From contig NZ_CP019331.1 in the NCBI RefSeq assembly GCF_002163835.1, forward strand, positions 124,001 through 188,000: a stretch of DNA of 64,000 nucleotides, read 5' to 3'. The notes below the pieces were generated by a model that saw nothing but the letters and a program-made list of their open reading frames with translations, was not told the origin of the DNA and made no database searches. The DNA comes from Polaribacter sp. SA4-10. GTDB taxonomy: Bacteria > Bacteroidota > Bacteroidia > Flavobacteriales > Flavobacteriaceae. The position numbers and the translations under genes are program-made. Positions 14,496 to 22,567 of the stretch are shown piece by piece (position 1 is the first letter of the stretch; each line of letters begins with the position of its first letter).

Positions 14496-16752
14496 AGCTG
14501 CTGCCTTTTAATTTTTCTTTTATAGATATTACTTTTATATGATTAGCTTCAAATTTTTCAAGGTAAATATCAAGTGCTTTTTGATAAAAGTCTTTAGCGA
14601 TATTTGGTTGTTTTTCTTTTTTAGCTAAATCACCAAAAGCTGAATAAATGTCTGCAAAAATATCGTGTCTAATGTCAAAAAACTGTTTATTGATGTCCAA
14701 TGATTTAGTTAGCATTTCTTTAGCTTCATTAATCTTTTTTTGCTCTATTTTCAGACTGGCATAGTTTAAATACACTACTGCTGTAAAAGGATGATTCTCT
14801 GTAAATATTTCTTTGTGTAGTTTAAGTGTTTGAACGAATAAAGAATCTGCTTTTTTGTATTCCTTTTTTGCAGTCATTATAAGTCCAAGTCCGTTTAATG
14901 CAAGAGCAGAAGTAGCTGTTGTTTGTAATTCAAAGTCTTTATTAATTTTTATTGTCTTTTGGTAAAGAGAGTCAGATATATTGTAATTGCCAATATAGTA
15001 ATTGACATATGCAGCATTATTTATTAAGACAGTTACAGCTGGATTATCAAGGTCAACAAAGAAATTGGCAATAGATATTGAGCTATCAGAATGGGTCTTT
15101 GCTTTACCAAATTTTGCAAGTATTATTTCAAGGTCAGCTAGACTTGAAAGAATTTCGGGCATTTTTGAATTCCCCCCCCCTAGTTCCTTGTTATATATTT
15201 CGAGTATTTGATAATACTTTTTTTCGGATTTTTGGTAATTCCCAAGCTCTTTATCGAGATGGGCATCTACTTTAATATAATTGGCTAATCGTTCACTATT
15301 TTCTCCATAGTTTTTTACTGTTATTTCTATTCCTTTGTTTAATATATTTCTTGCCTTTTCATATTCAGCAAGTGCAATTTTTACCTGAGCTAATACTAGA
15401 TAGTTTTCTGCAATGTTTTGATTTGTTGGTTCAAGAATGCTTATAGAACAATCTAGGCTTTCAGTGAGAATTTCATCAGCCTTCTTATATTGACTTTTTT
15501 TGTAAAAATAAAGACCTTCATATAATTTTGTATTACAAAAATATACAGTCGCCATATCAGCGACTTTAAAGGTTTTTTCAATATACAATTTAGCTTGTTC
15601 TAAGCTGTCAGTTCGTATATGATTTTTTATTAGGTTATGATAATTTTCAATTATATCTTTTTTGTTTTCTTTGTTTGAACTGTCTTTTTGAAGAATTATA
15701 ATCGCTGTTTTATAAAATAAATTAGAATATCCGAACTCTACTTGGTCAGACATTGATTCGGCAAGATTACTATAAAAGATAGCTACATTTCTATCAGTTG
15801 TGTCCTTAATAGCTTCATATTGTTCTATCGCTTCGACAAAAAGAGAATCTGCATATTCATAGTTGTATAGTTTTTTGTAGCAGAGAGCAAGTCGGTTTTT
15901 TGAGTACGTCTGTTCAATCTTCCAATATTCAGATTTACGCTCATAATTAGTGAGTCCTACATCTGACTTAATGTAATAATTTAAAGCTTGTTCATATTGT
16001 TTGTTTTCATAATGTTCATCAGCTTTACATTTATAAGCTTTATATAAATTACTAAATGTCCCACTTATTTGCCAAAGTTGACTTTCGTTTGAATAATCTT
16101 GAACTATATTGTCTCCATCAATATTTAATGAGTCATTTTGACTTTCTAATGGAACACCAAGCCAAGTCTTTCCTGCATCATTCGCTTGTAAAGCGAATTG
16201 AATTGCTCTATCGCATTCGCCTTTTTCAAGAGCATCTTCACATTCCTCGGTATAATCAAACATTCTTAAGTTAGCTTGAATATAATCACGTCCATTGTTA
16301 AGTGAGTAGAGAATAGCTCTATATGGTTTGAATGATATTGGAGTATAAGTAAAAAAGGAGGTTACTATTAAAACAATTAACGAGCGTATAAATATTAATT
16401 TGATATTTCTAAGATTCGTTTCGGACTTTCTTTGAAGAAATAAGTACCCTAATAGGAACAAAAATAGTAGTCCATTTGCAATAGGGAGAAAATAGTAATA
16501 AGATTCTTTATTGACCCATATTAAAAAAGGCAAGTTGAAAAGCGAAGACGAAAATGCTATCCCAGCTATTATGGAAATAGCTATTCTTTTATTTTCTTTT
16601 GTTCCAAAGAGCCAATAACCACCAATAAGATAAGAAGCGGATAAGCCCCAAGTCGTAAGAGCAAGTAATGCACTTTTACCTGGGAATGCTAATAATTGAA
16701 GTGCCAGTGCAACACCAAAAATGATGAGTATTATTTTTTCGTATTTTTTCAT
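14494..16752 (-). CDS. Membrane protein with long TPR domain
   Basis: 752 residues. About six hydrophobic segments fill the first 155 residues, then from about residue 170 onward come repeated helical hairpins of TPR type. Several show the tetratricopeptide A/Y/G pattern, for example YEQALNYYIKSD, YKKADSLFVQTLKLHKE, NIAKDFYQKALDIYLEKF. Such proteins are scaffolds; the partner is unknown. Two oddities: a G9 run inside the coding sequence (15,172-15,180) and a stop codon TAA that overlaps the cassette boundary word GCTAAC. It is the only gene in a cassette bounded by TTAGCTGC and GCAGCTAA. Confidence 0.8.
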   Translation of the reverse strand: MKKYEKIILIIFGVALALQLLAFPGKSALLALTTWGLSASYLIGGYWLFGTKENKRIAISIIAGIAFSSSLFNLPFLIWVNKESYYYFLPIANGLLFLFLLGYLFLQRKSETNLRNIKLIFIRSLIVLIVTSFFTYTPISFKPYRAILYSLNNGRDYIQANLRMFDYTEECEDALEKGECDRAIQFALQANDAGKTWLGVPLESQNDSLNIDGDNIVQDYSNESQLWQISGTFSNLYKAYKCKADEHYENKQYEQALNYYIKSDVGLTNYERKSEYWKIEQTYSKNRLALCYKKLYNYEYADSLFVEAIEQYEAIKDTTDRNVAIFYSNLAESMSDQVEFGYSNLFYKTAIIILQKDSSNKENKKDIIENYHNLIKNHIRTDSLEQAKLYIEKTFKVADMATVYFCNTKLYEGLYFYKKSQYKKADEILTESLDCSISILEPTNQNIAENYLVLAQVKIALAEYEKARNILNKGIEITVKNYGENSERLANYIKVDAHLDKELGNYQKSEKKYYQILEIYNKELGGGNSKMPEILSSLADLEIILAKFGKAKTHSDSSISIANFFVDLDNPAVTVLINNAAYVNYYIGNYNISDSLYQKTIKINKDFELQTTATSALALNGLGLIMTAKKEYKKADSLFVQTLKLHKEIFTENHPFTAVVYLNYASLKIEQKKINEAKEMLTKSLDINKQFFDIRHDIFADIYSAFGDLAKKEKQPNIAKDFYQKALDIYLEKFEANHIKVISIKEKLKGSS
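15172..15180. repeat. Homopolymer (C)9/(G)9 tract in coding sequence
   Basis: Nine C on the plus strand encode Gly-Gly-Gly (ELGGGNS) in the TPR gene. In an A+T-rich genome a run this long is rare and is a classic slippage site. One base gained or lost would truncate the protein near two-thirds of its length. Confidence 0.95.
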
Positions 16753-16773
16753 TATTGTTTTGTGGTTGCAGCT

Positions 16774-17203
16774 AACAATTGTATATCATCATTGCTGATA
16801 TACACAATATGTATAATATCAAATTTAAAGGAAAAAGTAATACTATCTATGCGTATTTATACGTGTTTTTTACGTTTCTACGCACTCAATGAATTTCTAA
16901 TGGATATAGAATGCCATTTATAGTGTGTGCTGAAGGTTCCTAAAAATGAATTTGAGTTAAATAATACGTAGCTCCATGCTATTGAATAGCATCTCCAACG
17001 TTAAAATTAAATTGAATATCCGTTATTTATTGCCATACTTATTTGCACTTAGACAGAGAGAAAATTGTGTACGGAGTAGATTCGTTTCCGGATGAAGTGA
17101 AAAATTCTTCTTTAAAAGAATTACTAAAACAACCTTTTCTAGGATACAGAAAATCATCAGAAATTGAAGGAGTTTAGTTTTTTGTTGTTCCGGTGAAAGT
17201 GGT
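16774..17203. repeat. B element copy 3 (with mini attC-like hairpin)
   Basis: Starts directly after the cassette end GCAGCTAA with the AACAATTGTATATCA / TGATATACACAA hairpin and ends GTGAAAGTGG before the next AACGTG. More diverged than copies 1, 2 and 4 in its middle part, but the short open frame ending SEIEGV-stop is retained. Confidence 0.8.
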
Positions 17204-17327
17204 AACGTGTTTTTGTACGAAAAGTAGGCGATTTAGAAGTACTAAACTTTCGGTTAAACACAAACTTTGATATTAGCCAAAAGCCTTGAATTTATTACTA
17301 TTTCGCCTATTTTCTATATACATTGTT
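17204..17327. repeat. attC-like cassette junction 16
   Basis: AACGTGTTTTTGTACGAAAAGTAGGCG pairs with CGCCTATTTTCTATATACATTGTT: GTACGAAAAGTAGGCG against CGCCTATTTTCTATATAC. The 3' end of the TIR gene runs into it. The next cassette starts TTAGCCAC. Confidence 0.8.
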
Positions 17328-17644
17328 AGCCACTGACTTTTTTCCGCTTTTAGAAATTCAATTAGTTCATTGTACGGAATTTTGATGATATCTTTTTTCA
17401 AAATTTTCGCACTTTCTAATTCTATTTTAACCCAACCTGAATCATAAACACTTTCTGTTTCTATTAATACAACTTGGTCGGCAGATTCTAATTCATCAAA
17501 AACTCTTTTTTGTTTATTTTCTGAATCATTGTGAATCAAATCAATATATACAGTTTCAAATTCGGAAAGTTCATTATATAACTTTAATAAAAGTTCTCTT
17601 GTGATATTTCTATCGCGAGTAGTATAGCTAACAAAAATTTTCAT
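17273..17644 (-). CDS. TIR domain protein of an OLD-ATPase/membrane/TIR operon
   Basis: 123 residues. MKIFVSYTTRDRNITREL is a classic TIR first strand and alpha-A, and SGWVKIELESAK carries Trp71 and the likely NADase Glu75 (WxxxE). It is short for a TIR (usually about 135-150). The cassette proper ends near residue 107; the last 17 or so residues (TMYIENRR...AFG) are read from the adjacent attC-like site, which also gives the stop codon. Its ATG overlaps the stop of the upstream membrane-protein gene (ATGA). The neighbours point to phage defence: the OLD-type ATPase could sense and the TIR could deplete NAD or make a signal for the membrane protein. Confidence 0.75.
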   Translation of the reverse strand: MKIFVSYTTRDRNITRELLLKLYNELSEFETVYIDLIHNDSENKQKRVFDELESADQVVLIETESVYDSGWVKIELESAKILKKDIIKIPYNELIEFLKAEKSQWLTMYIENRRNSNKFKAFG

Positions 17645-18129
17645 CCGACAATCCCTTTTATGAAAAGCACAAAGGCTATCGTGTTAAGAATAAAAAATAT
17701 TTGGTAAATTCTTACAGATGAATTTAAAAAGGCTCTTGACCATCTATCCGATTTTTTGCGGTCATCAGGTAATGTATATTCGTCAGTTTCCGAATTTTCA
17801 TCTTCAGTTTCGCTAATTGTGTTTTTACGTTTTAGTTTTTCAAATCTTTCATCCATTTTAGCTCTTAAATTCTCTTGATAGAAATATGTAAAACCATCTA
17901 AATACCAAAAGGTAAAAGTTAATACATAAATAGTTACAAAGAGAGATGCATCAATTTTAGAATCAGTCAGTTTTATTATTGCTGGAATTGATATTCCTAT
18001 CAGAATAATGAACATTTTTTTAAGTTCAATACTTGCAGTACTAAACCTTGAAGTAGCAGAATGAAGTTGGTCAATTATGACCCAATCAACTTCATCTTCA
18101 AATGATTTTTTATATTCTGATTGTTCCAT
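17641..18129 (-). CDS. Three-helix membrane protein of the TIR/OLD operon
   Basis: 162 residues. Predicted helices lie at about 37-54 (MFIILIGISIPAIIKLT), 64-84 (LFVTIYVLTFTFWYLDGF) and 139-160 (IYQIFFILNTIAFVLFIKGI), with an acidic, charged loop of some 50 residues between the second and third (ISETEDENSETDEY). I do not recognise the family with confidence; it may be a distant SLATT-like effector. It starts 11 bp after the ATPase gene and overlaps the TIR gene by 4 bp, so all three are translated together. Confidence 0.65.
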   Translation of the reverse strand: MEQSEYKKSFEDEVDWVIIDQLHSATSRFSTASIELKKMFIILIGISIPAIIKLTDSKIDASLFVTIYVLTFTFWYLDGFTYFYQENLRAKMDERFEKLKRKNTISETEDENSETDEYTLPDDRKKSDRWSRAFLNSSVRIYQIFFILNTIAFVLFIKGIVG

Positions 18130-18140
18130 TCAGGTTGACA

Positions 18141-20066
18141 TTATTTTATATGTTTATTAATCTCTTTGAACATATTCTCAAAATTACCCAAAGTTGCTTC
18201 GTCAAAGAAGCTTATATCAACTCCCATTTGATTTAGCTTGCTTGCAGGACGATAATGATTGAATCTTTTTACTCCAATAACTTTATTTATTTGCTTGAGG
18301 ATGGTTTCTAAATCTTTATCTAAATCCTTTAGATTTACTTTATCATAATCATCTTTAAAAGCTGCGTTAAATATTTTTAAATAATCTTTTTTCGTAAATA
18401 AATCTTCAATATCAGCGGTTTTATTTCCGTTGCTGGCAAATTCATCAAAAAAGTGTAGATTTTTTTCCTTTATGATTTTATATCTTACTAAATCGTCTAC
18501 TTTTTGTTTGCCCTTTTGGTCTGTAAAAGTATCTAACATACAAACCACATTTAGTTTAGAACCTCGAAGTAATGAAATAAAAGTTGATACTTTATCAAGT
18601 CCGCCAACAGGAACTATTGTAAATTCTTGTTTCAAACCAACTCTTTTGTTGGCTTCTAAAAGTGATGATAAAAGAGTTAAATAAATTAGGTCTGCTGGAC
18701 CTTCTACTAACAAGTTATTATTTGAGACAAATAGATTTTGAGCTATGTCATATCCCAAGGCTGCTTGTAAAGGAAATAATGTATTTGGGTCTTTTTCTTG
18801 GATAGTATCAGAAATAATAGTCCCATTGTCAGTTTCAAAGCAAGTTCTTACTCTATTTAAGTGTTCAGTATCAACCATAAATGGCGAGTGAGTTGTATAA
18901 ATTATTTGATACTTTTTAGATAAGTCTTCAAAAAACTTCATCAAGTCAGCTTGTGCCGAAGCGTGAAGATTTAATCCAGGCTCATCTAATAGTAAAATGT
19001 AGTCAGAATTTTTATCTGCTTGAATTTTACTAAACCAAATAATAAATGAGAAGAACCAATTAAAGCCCTTACTTCTTCTGTCAAGTGGCAACGTAATTTT
19101 ATGTCGTTGACTTTTTACCCTAATGTCAAGAACCTTCTCTGGTTGGTTTTGCTTGTTTTTTATATTTTGAATCTTAAATTCAATATCTAAATTTTGATTA
19201 GTAGTCCAATATTTAAAAATCTCATTGGTAATTTTATTAGAAGAAGCCTCTAATAAAGCTATGTATTTCTCATATTCTTCCTCTGTTGAATCTAGAATTT
19301 CTTTCGGATTTATTCTTGCAAGTTCAAAAAGAGCTTTTGATGTTTTGTCCTTTTCATCAGTTGGTGGATTGTTATGTAACTCATTTATGTTTATTTTACC
19401 TTTTAGCGGATAATAGTCATCGAAATACCAGAATTTCGGCATTTTTGGATCTATCCAAGCCTTTGCAATATAACCTGTAAGTGAATTAGTAAACTTATAG
19501 CCCTCATCTACAAGTTTTTTAATTTTAGTTTTAAGTACTGATAAATCTTCATCTTCTTCTGTGCCTACAATATCTGCTACATCCTTTAAATCCTTACAAG
19601 CGATTATAGCATCTTTAGTCGCTTTACTCAATGTATAACCATCGTTAACTTCTAATTCTAAAAATTTTTTAGTATCAGCTTTAAGACCAGTAAAAGAAGT
19701 GGTTTCGCTTTTGTAACGCACTGTATATGTGAATTCTTTGACATTAAAAACACCCTTTCCAAATTCATGCTCAATCTCTTTTAACAGTTCATCAGAAATT
19801 GAATAGGTGCAATTAATAATATCACAATCCTCTTCCTCGTGCTGAAAATCAATCAATTCGTTTCGTGGATAATCTTGTGTAATGTCAAACTTGAAATCTT
19901 CGTCCGAATTGAAATAGTTGGTTTTTGCTATTGCAGTCAAAAAAGACGTTTTACCAGACTCGTTCATTCCAACAACTGTAGTAATATCAGGTTCAATATA
20001 AACTATTTGACTTTGTTGGATGCTCTTATATTTATTAACGGTTACTGTCTTTAGTTTTATCATCAT
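18141..20066 (-). CDS. OLD-family ATPase with TOPRIM domain
   Basis: 641 residues of the OLD (overcoming lysogenization defect) family. The Walker A GMNESGKTS is at 33-41, the degenerate signature RRSKGFNWFF near 327-336 and Walker B with LLLDEPGLNLHASAQ near 355-369, followed by the H-loop TTHSPFMVD. The C-terminal part has TOPRIM features: LLVEGPADLIYL (Glu near 454), PVGGLDKV and VVCMLDTFTD. OLD proteins are ATP-dependent nucleases; relatives are the GajA and AriA-type subunits of defence systems. The second TOPRIM acidic motif (usually DxD) is reduced to LDTFTD, so nuclease activity is uncertain and a sensor role is possible. First gene of a three-gene cassette. Confidence 0.85.
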   Translation of the reverse strand: MMIKLKTVTVNKYKSIQQSQIVYIEPDITTVVGMNESGKTSFLTAIAKTNYFNSDEDFKFDITQDYPRNELIDFQHEEEDCDIINCTYSISDELLKEIEHEFGKGVFNVKEFTYTVRYKSETTSFTGLKADTKKFLELEVNDGYTLSKATKDAIIACKDLKDVADIVGTEEDEDLSVLKTKIKKLVDEGYKFTNSLTGYIAKAWIDPKMPKFWYFDDYYPLKGKININELHNNPPTDEKDKTSKALFELARINPKEILDSTEEEYEKYIALLEASSNKITNEIFKYWTTNQNLDIEFKIQNIKNKQNQPEKVLDIRVKSQRHKITLPLDRRSKGFNWFFSFIIWFSKIQADKNSDYILLLDEPGLNLHASAQADLMKFFEDLSKKYQIIYTTHSPFMVDTEHLNRVRTCFETDNGTIISDTIQEKDPNTLFPLQAALGYDIAQNLFVSNNNLLVEGPADLIYLTLLSSLLEANKRVGLKQEFTIVPVGGLDKVSTFISLLRGSKLNVVCMLDTFTDQKGKQKVDDLVRYKIIKEKNLHFFDEFASNGNKTADIEDLFTKKDYLKIFNAAFKDDYDKVNLKDLDKDLETILKQINKVIGVKRFNHYRPASKLNQMGVDISFFDEATLGNFENMFKEINKHIK

Positions 20067-20104
20067 ATTTTCTCGATTGTAATGTTGTTTTTCAGCTTGT
20101 GGCT

Positions 20105-20226
20105 AACGTGATTGTGTATGATTAGTGGCGTGTTTAAGCACATAATTTAGCAAATACAAACCAAATAGAAAATCAGCAAGGAATTTCGAAAGTAGGCGAG
20201 GACTAGCCATTAATTATACACGTCTT
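20105..20226. repeat. attC-like cassette junction 17
   Basis: AACGTGATTGTGTATGATTAGTGGCG pairs with the segment AGCCATTAATTATACACGTCTT: GTGTATgATTAgTGGC against GCCaTTAATtATACAC. The usual CATTGTT closing is altered to CGTCTTAAG. Previous cassette end GTGGCTAA (20,099-20,106) is the exact inverse of TTAGCCAC (17,326). Confidence 0.75.
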
Positions 20227-20237
20227 AAGTGAGTAGT

Positions 20238-20744
20238 TTATTTCAGACTTAAATTTCTGTAAACTTGCTCATTCCAAACTTTATTTGAAATATCTTCTTT
20301 AGATTTTAGACTGTTATATGTGTCTATCCAATTATCTATTGAGTATTTAATTAAAGTTCTGTTATATTGAATATTTAGCACTAACTCATCACGCAAAATA
20401 GGTGGATACTTATCATAAACTCTTGTTTCACTGTTTATAATATTTACTGCAATTATTGGTATTTCAAGTTTAAGTGCAACTTCAATTTCCCAACGTACAT
20501 ATTTATAATGAAATTTTGTTTGGTTACCAACTAATACAATTAATAATTTGGTGTCTCTAAATCTTTCTCGTAATCTTCTTTTGATTGTGTCTTCATTGCT
20601 CGTTTCTCGAATGTTATTTAGGTCGTGAGCGTCATAAAAGTTAAAATCAATGTGGTCAGTCGCTTTCCAACTTTGCATTGCTTTGTAATAATCTATATCA
20701 CTATCAGCATCAAAGCAGACGTATGTTTTATTTCTATATGCCAT
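20238..20744 (-). CDS. TIR-like (ThsB-type, DUF1863) domain protein
   Basis: 168 residues. KTYVCFDADSDIDYYKAMQSW (residues 6-26) is the first strand and helix of ThsB-like TIR domains. HIDFNFYDAHDLN, the KRRLRERFRDTKLLIVLVGNQT strand, and KYVRWEIEVALKLEIPIIAVNI with Trp85 and Glu86/Glu88 follow in the expected order. This version has the family's typical 'fluid' first strand (CFD in place of ISY). It lies 2 bp after the channel-like gene. By family, infection would trigger production of a cyclic or linear ADP-ribose signal that opens or activates the partner. Confidence 0.8.
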   Translation of the reverse strand: MAYRNKTYVCFDADSDIDYYKAMQSWKATDHIDFNFYDAHDLNNIRETSNEDTIKRRLRERFRDTKLLIVLVGNQTKFHYKYVRWEIEVALKLEIPIIAVNIINSETRVYDKYPPILRDELVLNIQYNRTLIKYSIDNWIDTYNSLKSKEDISNKVWNEQVYRNLSLK

Positions 20745-20746
20745 AT

Positions 20747-21343
20747 TTATTCTTTCATTTGAGGGATTGAATTCGCTAATATTATTGTTAAAAAAATGAA
20801 AGATGTAACCGTTTCAATTAATGATAATGAATGTCCAAATTCCGTTATTATATTTACATTTTGATAGCTCGTCGTTAGTGAATTAGAAATGCTAAAAAAC
20901 AAAGCGTCATTAAATTCAGAATAACCATTTTTCCACTTGAAATTATCTGAAAATGGCTGAGCTATTAAATAAGCGAAAGCCACAATATTGAATGCAATAG
21001 AAAGGATTAATTTTAAAAACCGTCTTTTTATTCTTTCGGAATCATAAAAAGGATTTTCTAAATCTTTTGTCCAAACGTGGTAGTAGAAATAAGTATATAT
21101 ATTTGTAAAAATGAGATAGTAAACTGCAAAATTTATTATTTGATTTTTAACATTAAAATACCATAAAAGCATTACGAAAGTCCATTTCGAAATAATAAAT
21201 AAATCAACAGCGCATCTTGTTGCAGTTATTGAATCTGAAAAAAAGAATTTCTTAAAAACATACTTTGGTAATTCAACTAGATTGAAATATTTAAGATTTT
21301 CAATTATTGCATTTATAATTATATATATTATTCCTTTCTTCAT
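20747..21343 (-). CDS. Channel-like membrane protein paired with TIR
   Basis: 198 residues with about four membrane helices (48-66, 70-90, 112-130, 170-192). Before the last helix, FNDALFFSISNSLTTSYQNV followed by GHSLSLIETVTSFIFLTIIL has the shape of the pore helix, selectivity filter and inner helix of two-helix potassium channels (DALYFSxxTxTTVGYGD, then LAxxEaxxGxxFLalxi). The filter is changed from TVGYGD to TTSYQN, so ion selectivity would be lost. Encoded immediately upstream of a ThsB-like TIR, it is a good candidate for a membrane-depolarising effector. Channel assignment is by pattern only. Confidence 0.6.
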   Translation of the reverse strand: MKKGIIYIIINAIIENLKYFNLVELPKYVFKKFFFSDSITATRCAVDLFIISKWTFVMLLWYFNVKNQIINFAVYYLIFTNIYTYFYYHVWTKDLENPFYDSERIKRRFLKLILSIAFNIVAFAYLIAQPFSDNFKWKNGYSEFNDALFFSISNSLTTSYQNVNIITEFGHSLSLIETVTSFIFLTIILANSIPQMKE

Positions 21344-21365
21344 AGTGATTGGTAAAATTACTCAC

Positions 21366-21489
21366 AACGGTCTTGTATATGGTTTGTTGCGTGTTTTAAG
21401 CACCTAATTTAGCAAATACAAACCGAATTGAAAATCCGTGAGGATTTTCGTAAATAGGCTAGAACTAGCAATAAATTATATACGGTGTT
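21366..21489. repeat. attC-like cassette junction 18
   Basis: AACGGTCTTGTATATGGTTTGTTGCG pairs with AGCAATAAATTATATACGGTGTT: GTATATgGTTTgTTGC against GCAATAAATTATATAC. An inner GAAAATCCGTGAGGATTTTC hairpin is the same as at 10,005. The next cassette starts TTACCACAA. Confidence 0.85.
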
Positions 21490-21508
21490 ACCACAAGTAT
21501 TTTTATTT

Positions 21509-22537
21509 CTACCTTAAAATTTGTCCTCCAGCTATAACATTTCTATTTCTTAGTGAATCTTCAGAGCTGAAAGTAGCTACTACAAAAGAAAGACTAATGT
21601 TTTTATTAAAAACCAATCCGAGTTTAAGTTGTCCAAATGAAAAGTCACTATTCTCAATTCCTAAATTATCAATATAAGAATCAGTTCCGAAAATTTTATT
21701 GATGTTGTAATTCATATAAAACCTAATATTATTATTGCTAGTTGCTACGTCTGCGTAAATATCCAAACCAAAAGAACCACTACCTGCCCAATCATCTGTC
21801 TTTGTTCCAAATTCAGCAAAATCGGCTGTTCCTTTTCCAATTAAACGTGAAATTATAGTCCATTGATTATTACTAGCATGAGAGTATAATAATGGGTATT
21901 CGAATTTCAATACAGTATTACCTCCAGTTGTCACTAATCGTTGATATGCTTCATCTATAGTTGCTGTTTCAATATTTTCATCAGAACTGCTTGAAACTAG
22001 TGTTCCTAAACTTACTCTAAAAATATATAGTTGACCACTAACTAATTCAGTATATACAGAACCCGAATTACTACCTATGTTGAATCCTGAATTATTTATT
22101 AGATTAAAAGTTTTTCCTTTTGTATCATAAAGTATTTCTGAAAATGCGTGAGACCTTTCGTTCCAAAAACCAAAAGTAAAATTACTATAATTCAAATATT
22201 CTTTTACATATTCATTTCTATACAGCATTCTGCGTTCTTTCAAGTCTTTAATTTCTGATTTTATCGCATCTAATTCTTCTTGTTTTTCTTTAATTTTTTT
22301 ATCCGCTAAACTTCCAGTTCCAAAATCAATACTATCAAGTAAATCTTGATATTTTTTCTTTTTAGCAGTTATTTCTAAATCTAGTTTATCAACAACTTTA
22401 AAGTTTAAAGTCTCATATTCACCTTCATCATTTTCTTCATAATTTTTCCCTAAGGTTGGATTGTCTAAAATCTTAAAAGATTGAGCATTACTTAAAAGAC
22501 TAATTGTTAAAAGTAGTAGTGTGAGTTTTAATTTCAT
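21509..22537 (-). CDS. Predicted outer-membrane beta-barrel protein
   Basis: 342 residues with a signal peptide (residues 1-19, SLLSNAQ). A charged coiled-coil stretch lies at about 50-105 (ITAKKKKYQDLLDSI, DKKIKEKQEELDAIKSEIKDLKERR). From there the protein alternates short amphipathic strands with Gly/Asn turns (FRVSLGTLV, NTVLKFEYPLLYSH, NIRFYMNYNINKIF, FGQLKLGLVFNKNISLSFVVATF), as in small outer-membrane barrels. Family not recognised. It sits alone in the last complete cassette, bounded by TTACCACAA and TTGTGGTAA (perfect 9-bp inverse). Confidence 0.65.
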   Translation of the reverse strand: MKLKLTLLLLTISLLSNAQSFKILDNPTLGKNYEENDEGEYETLNFKVVDKLDLEITAKKKKYQDLLDSIDFGTGSLADKKIKEKQEELDAIKSEIKDLKERRMLYRNEYVKEYLNYSNFTFGFWNERSHAFSEILYDTKGKTFNLINNSGFNIGSNSGSVYTELVSGQLYIFRVSLGTLVSSSSDENIETATIDEAYQRLVTTGGNTVLKFEYPLLYSHASNNQWTIISRLIGKGTADFAEFGTKTDDWAGSGSFGLDIYADVATSNNNIRFYMNYNINKIFGTDSYIDNLGIENSDFSFGQLKLGLVFNKNISLSFVVATFSSEDSLRNRNVIAGGQILR

Positions 22538-22567
22538 AATTGTTAGTTAGTTAGTTATATTTGTGGT

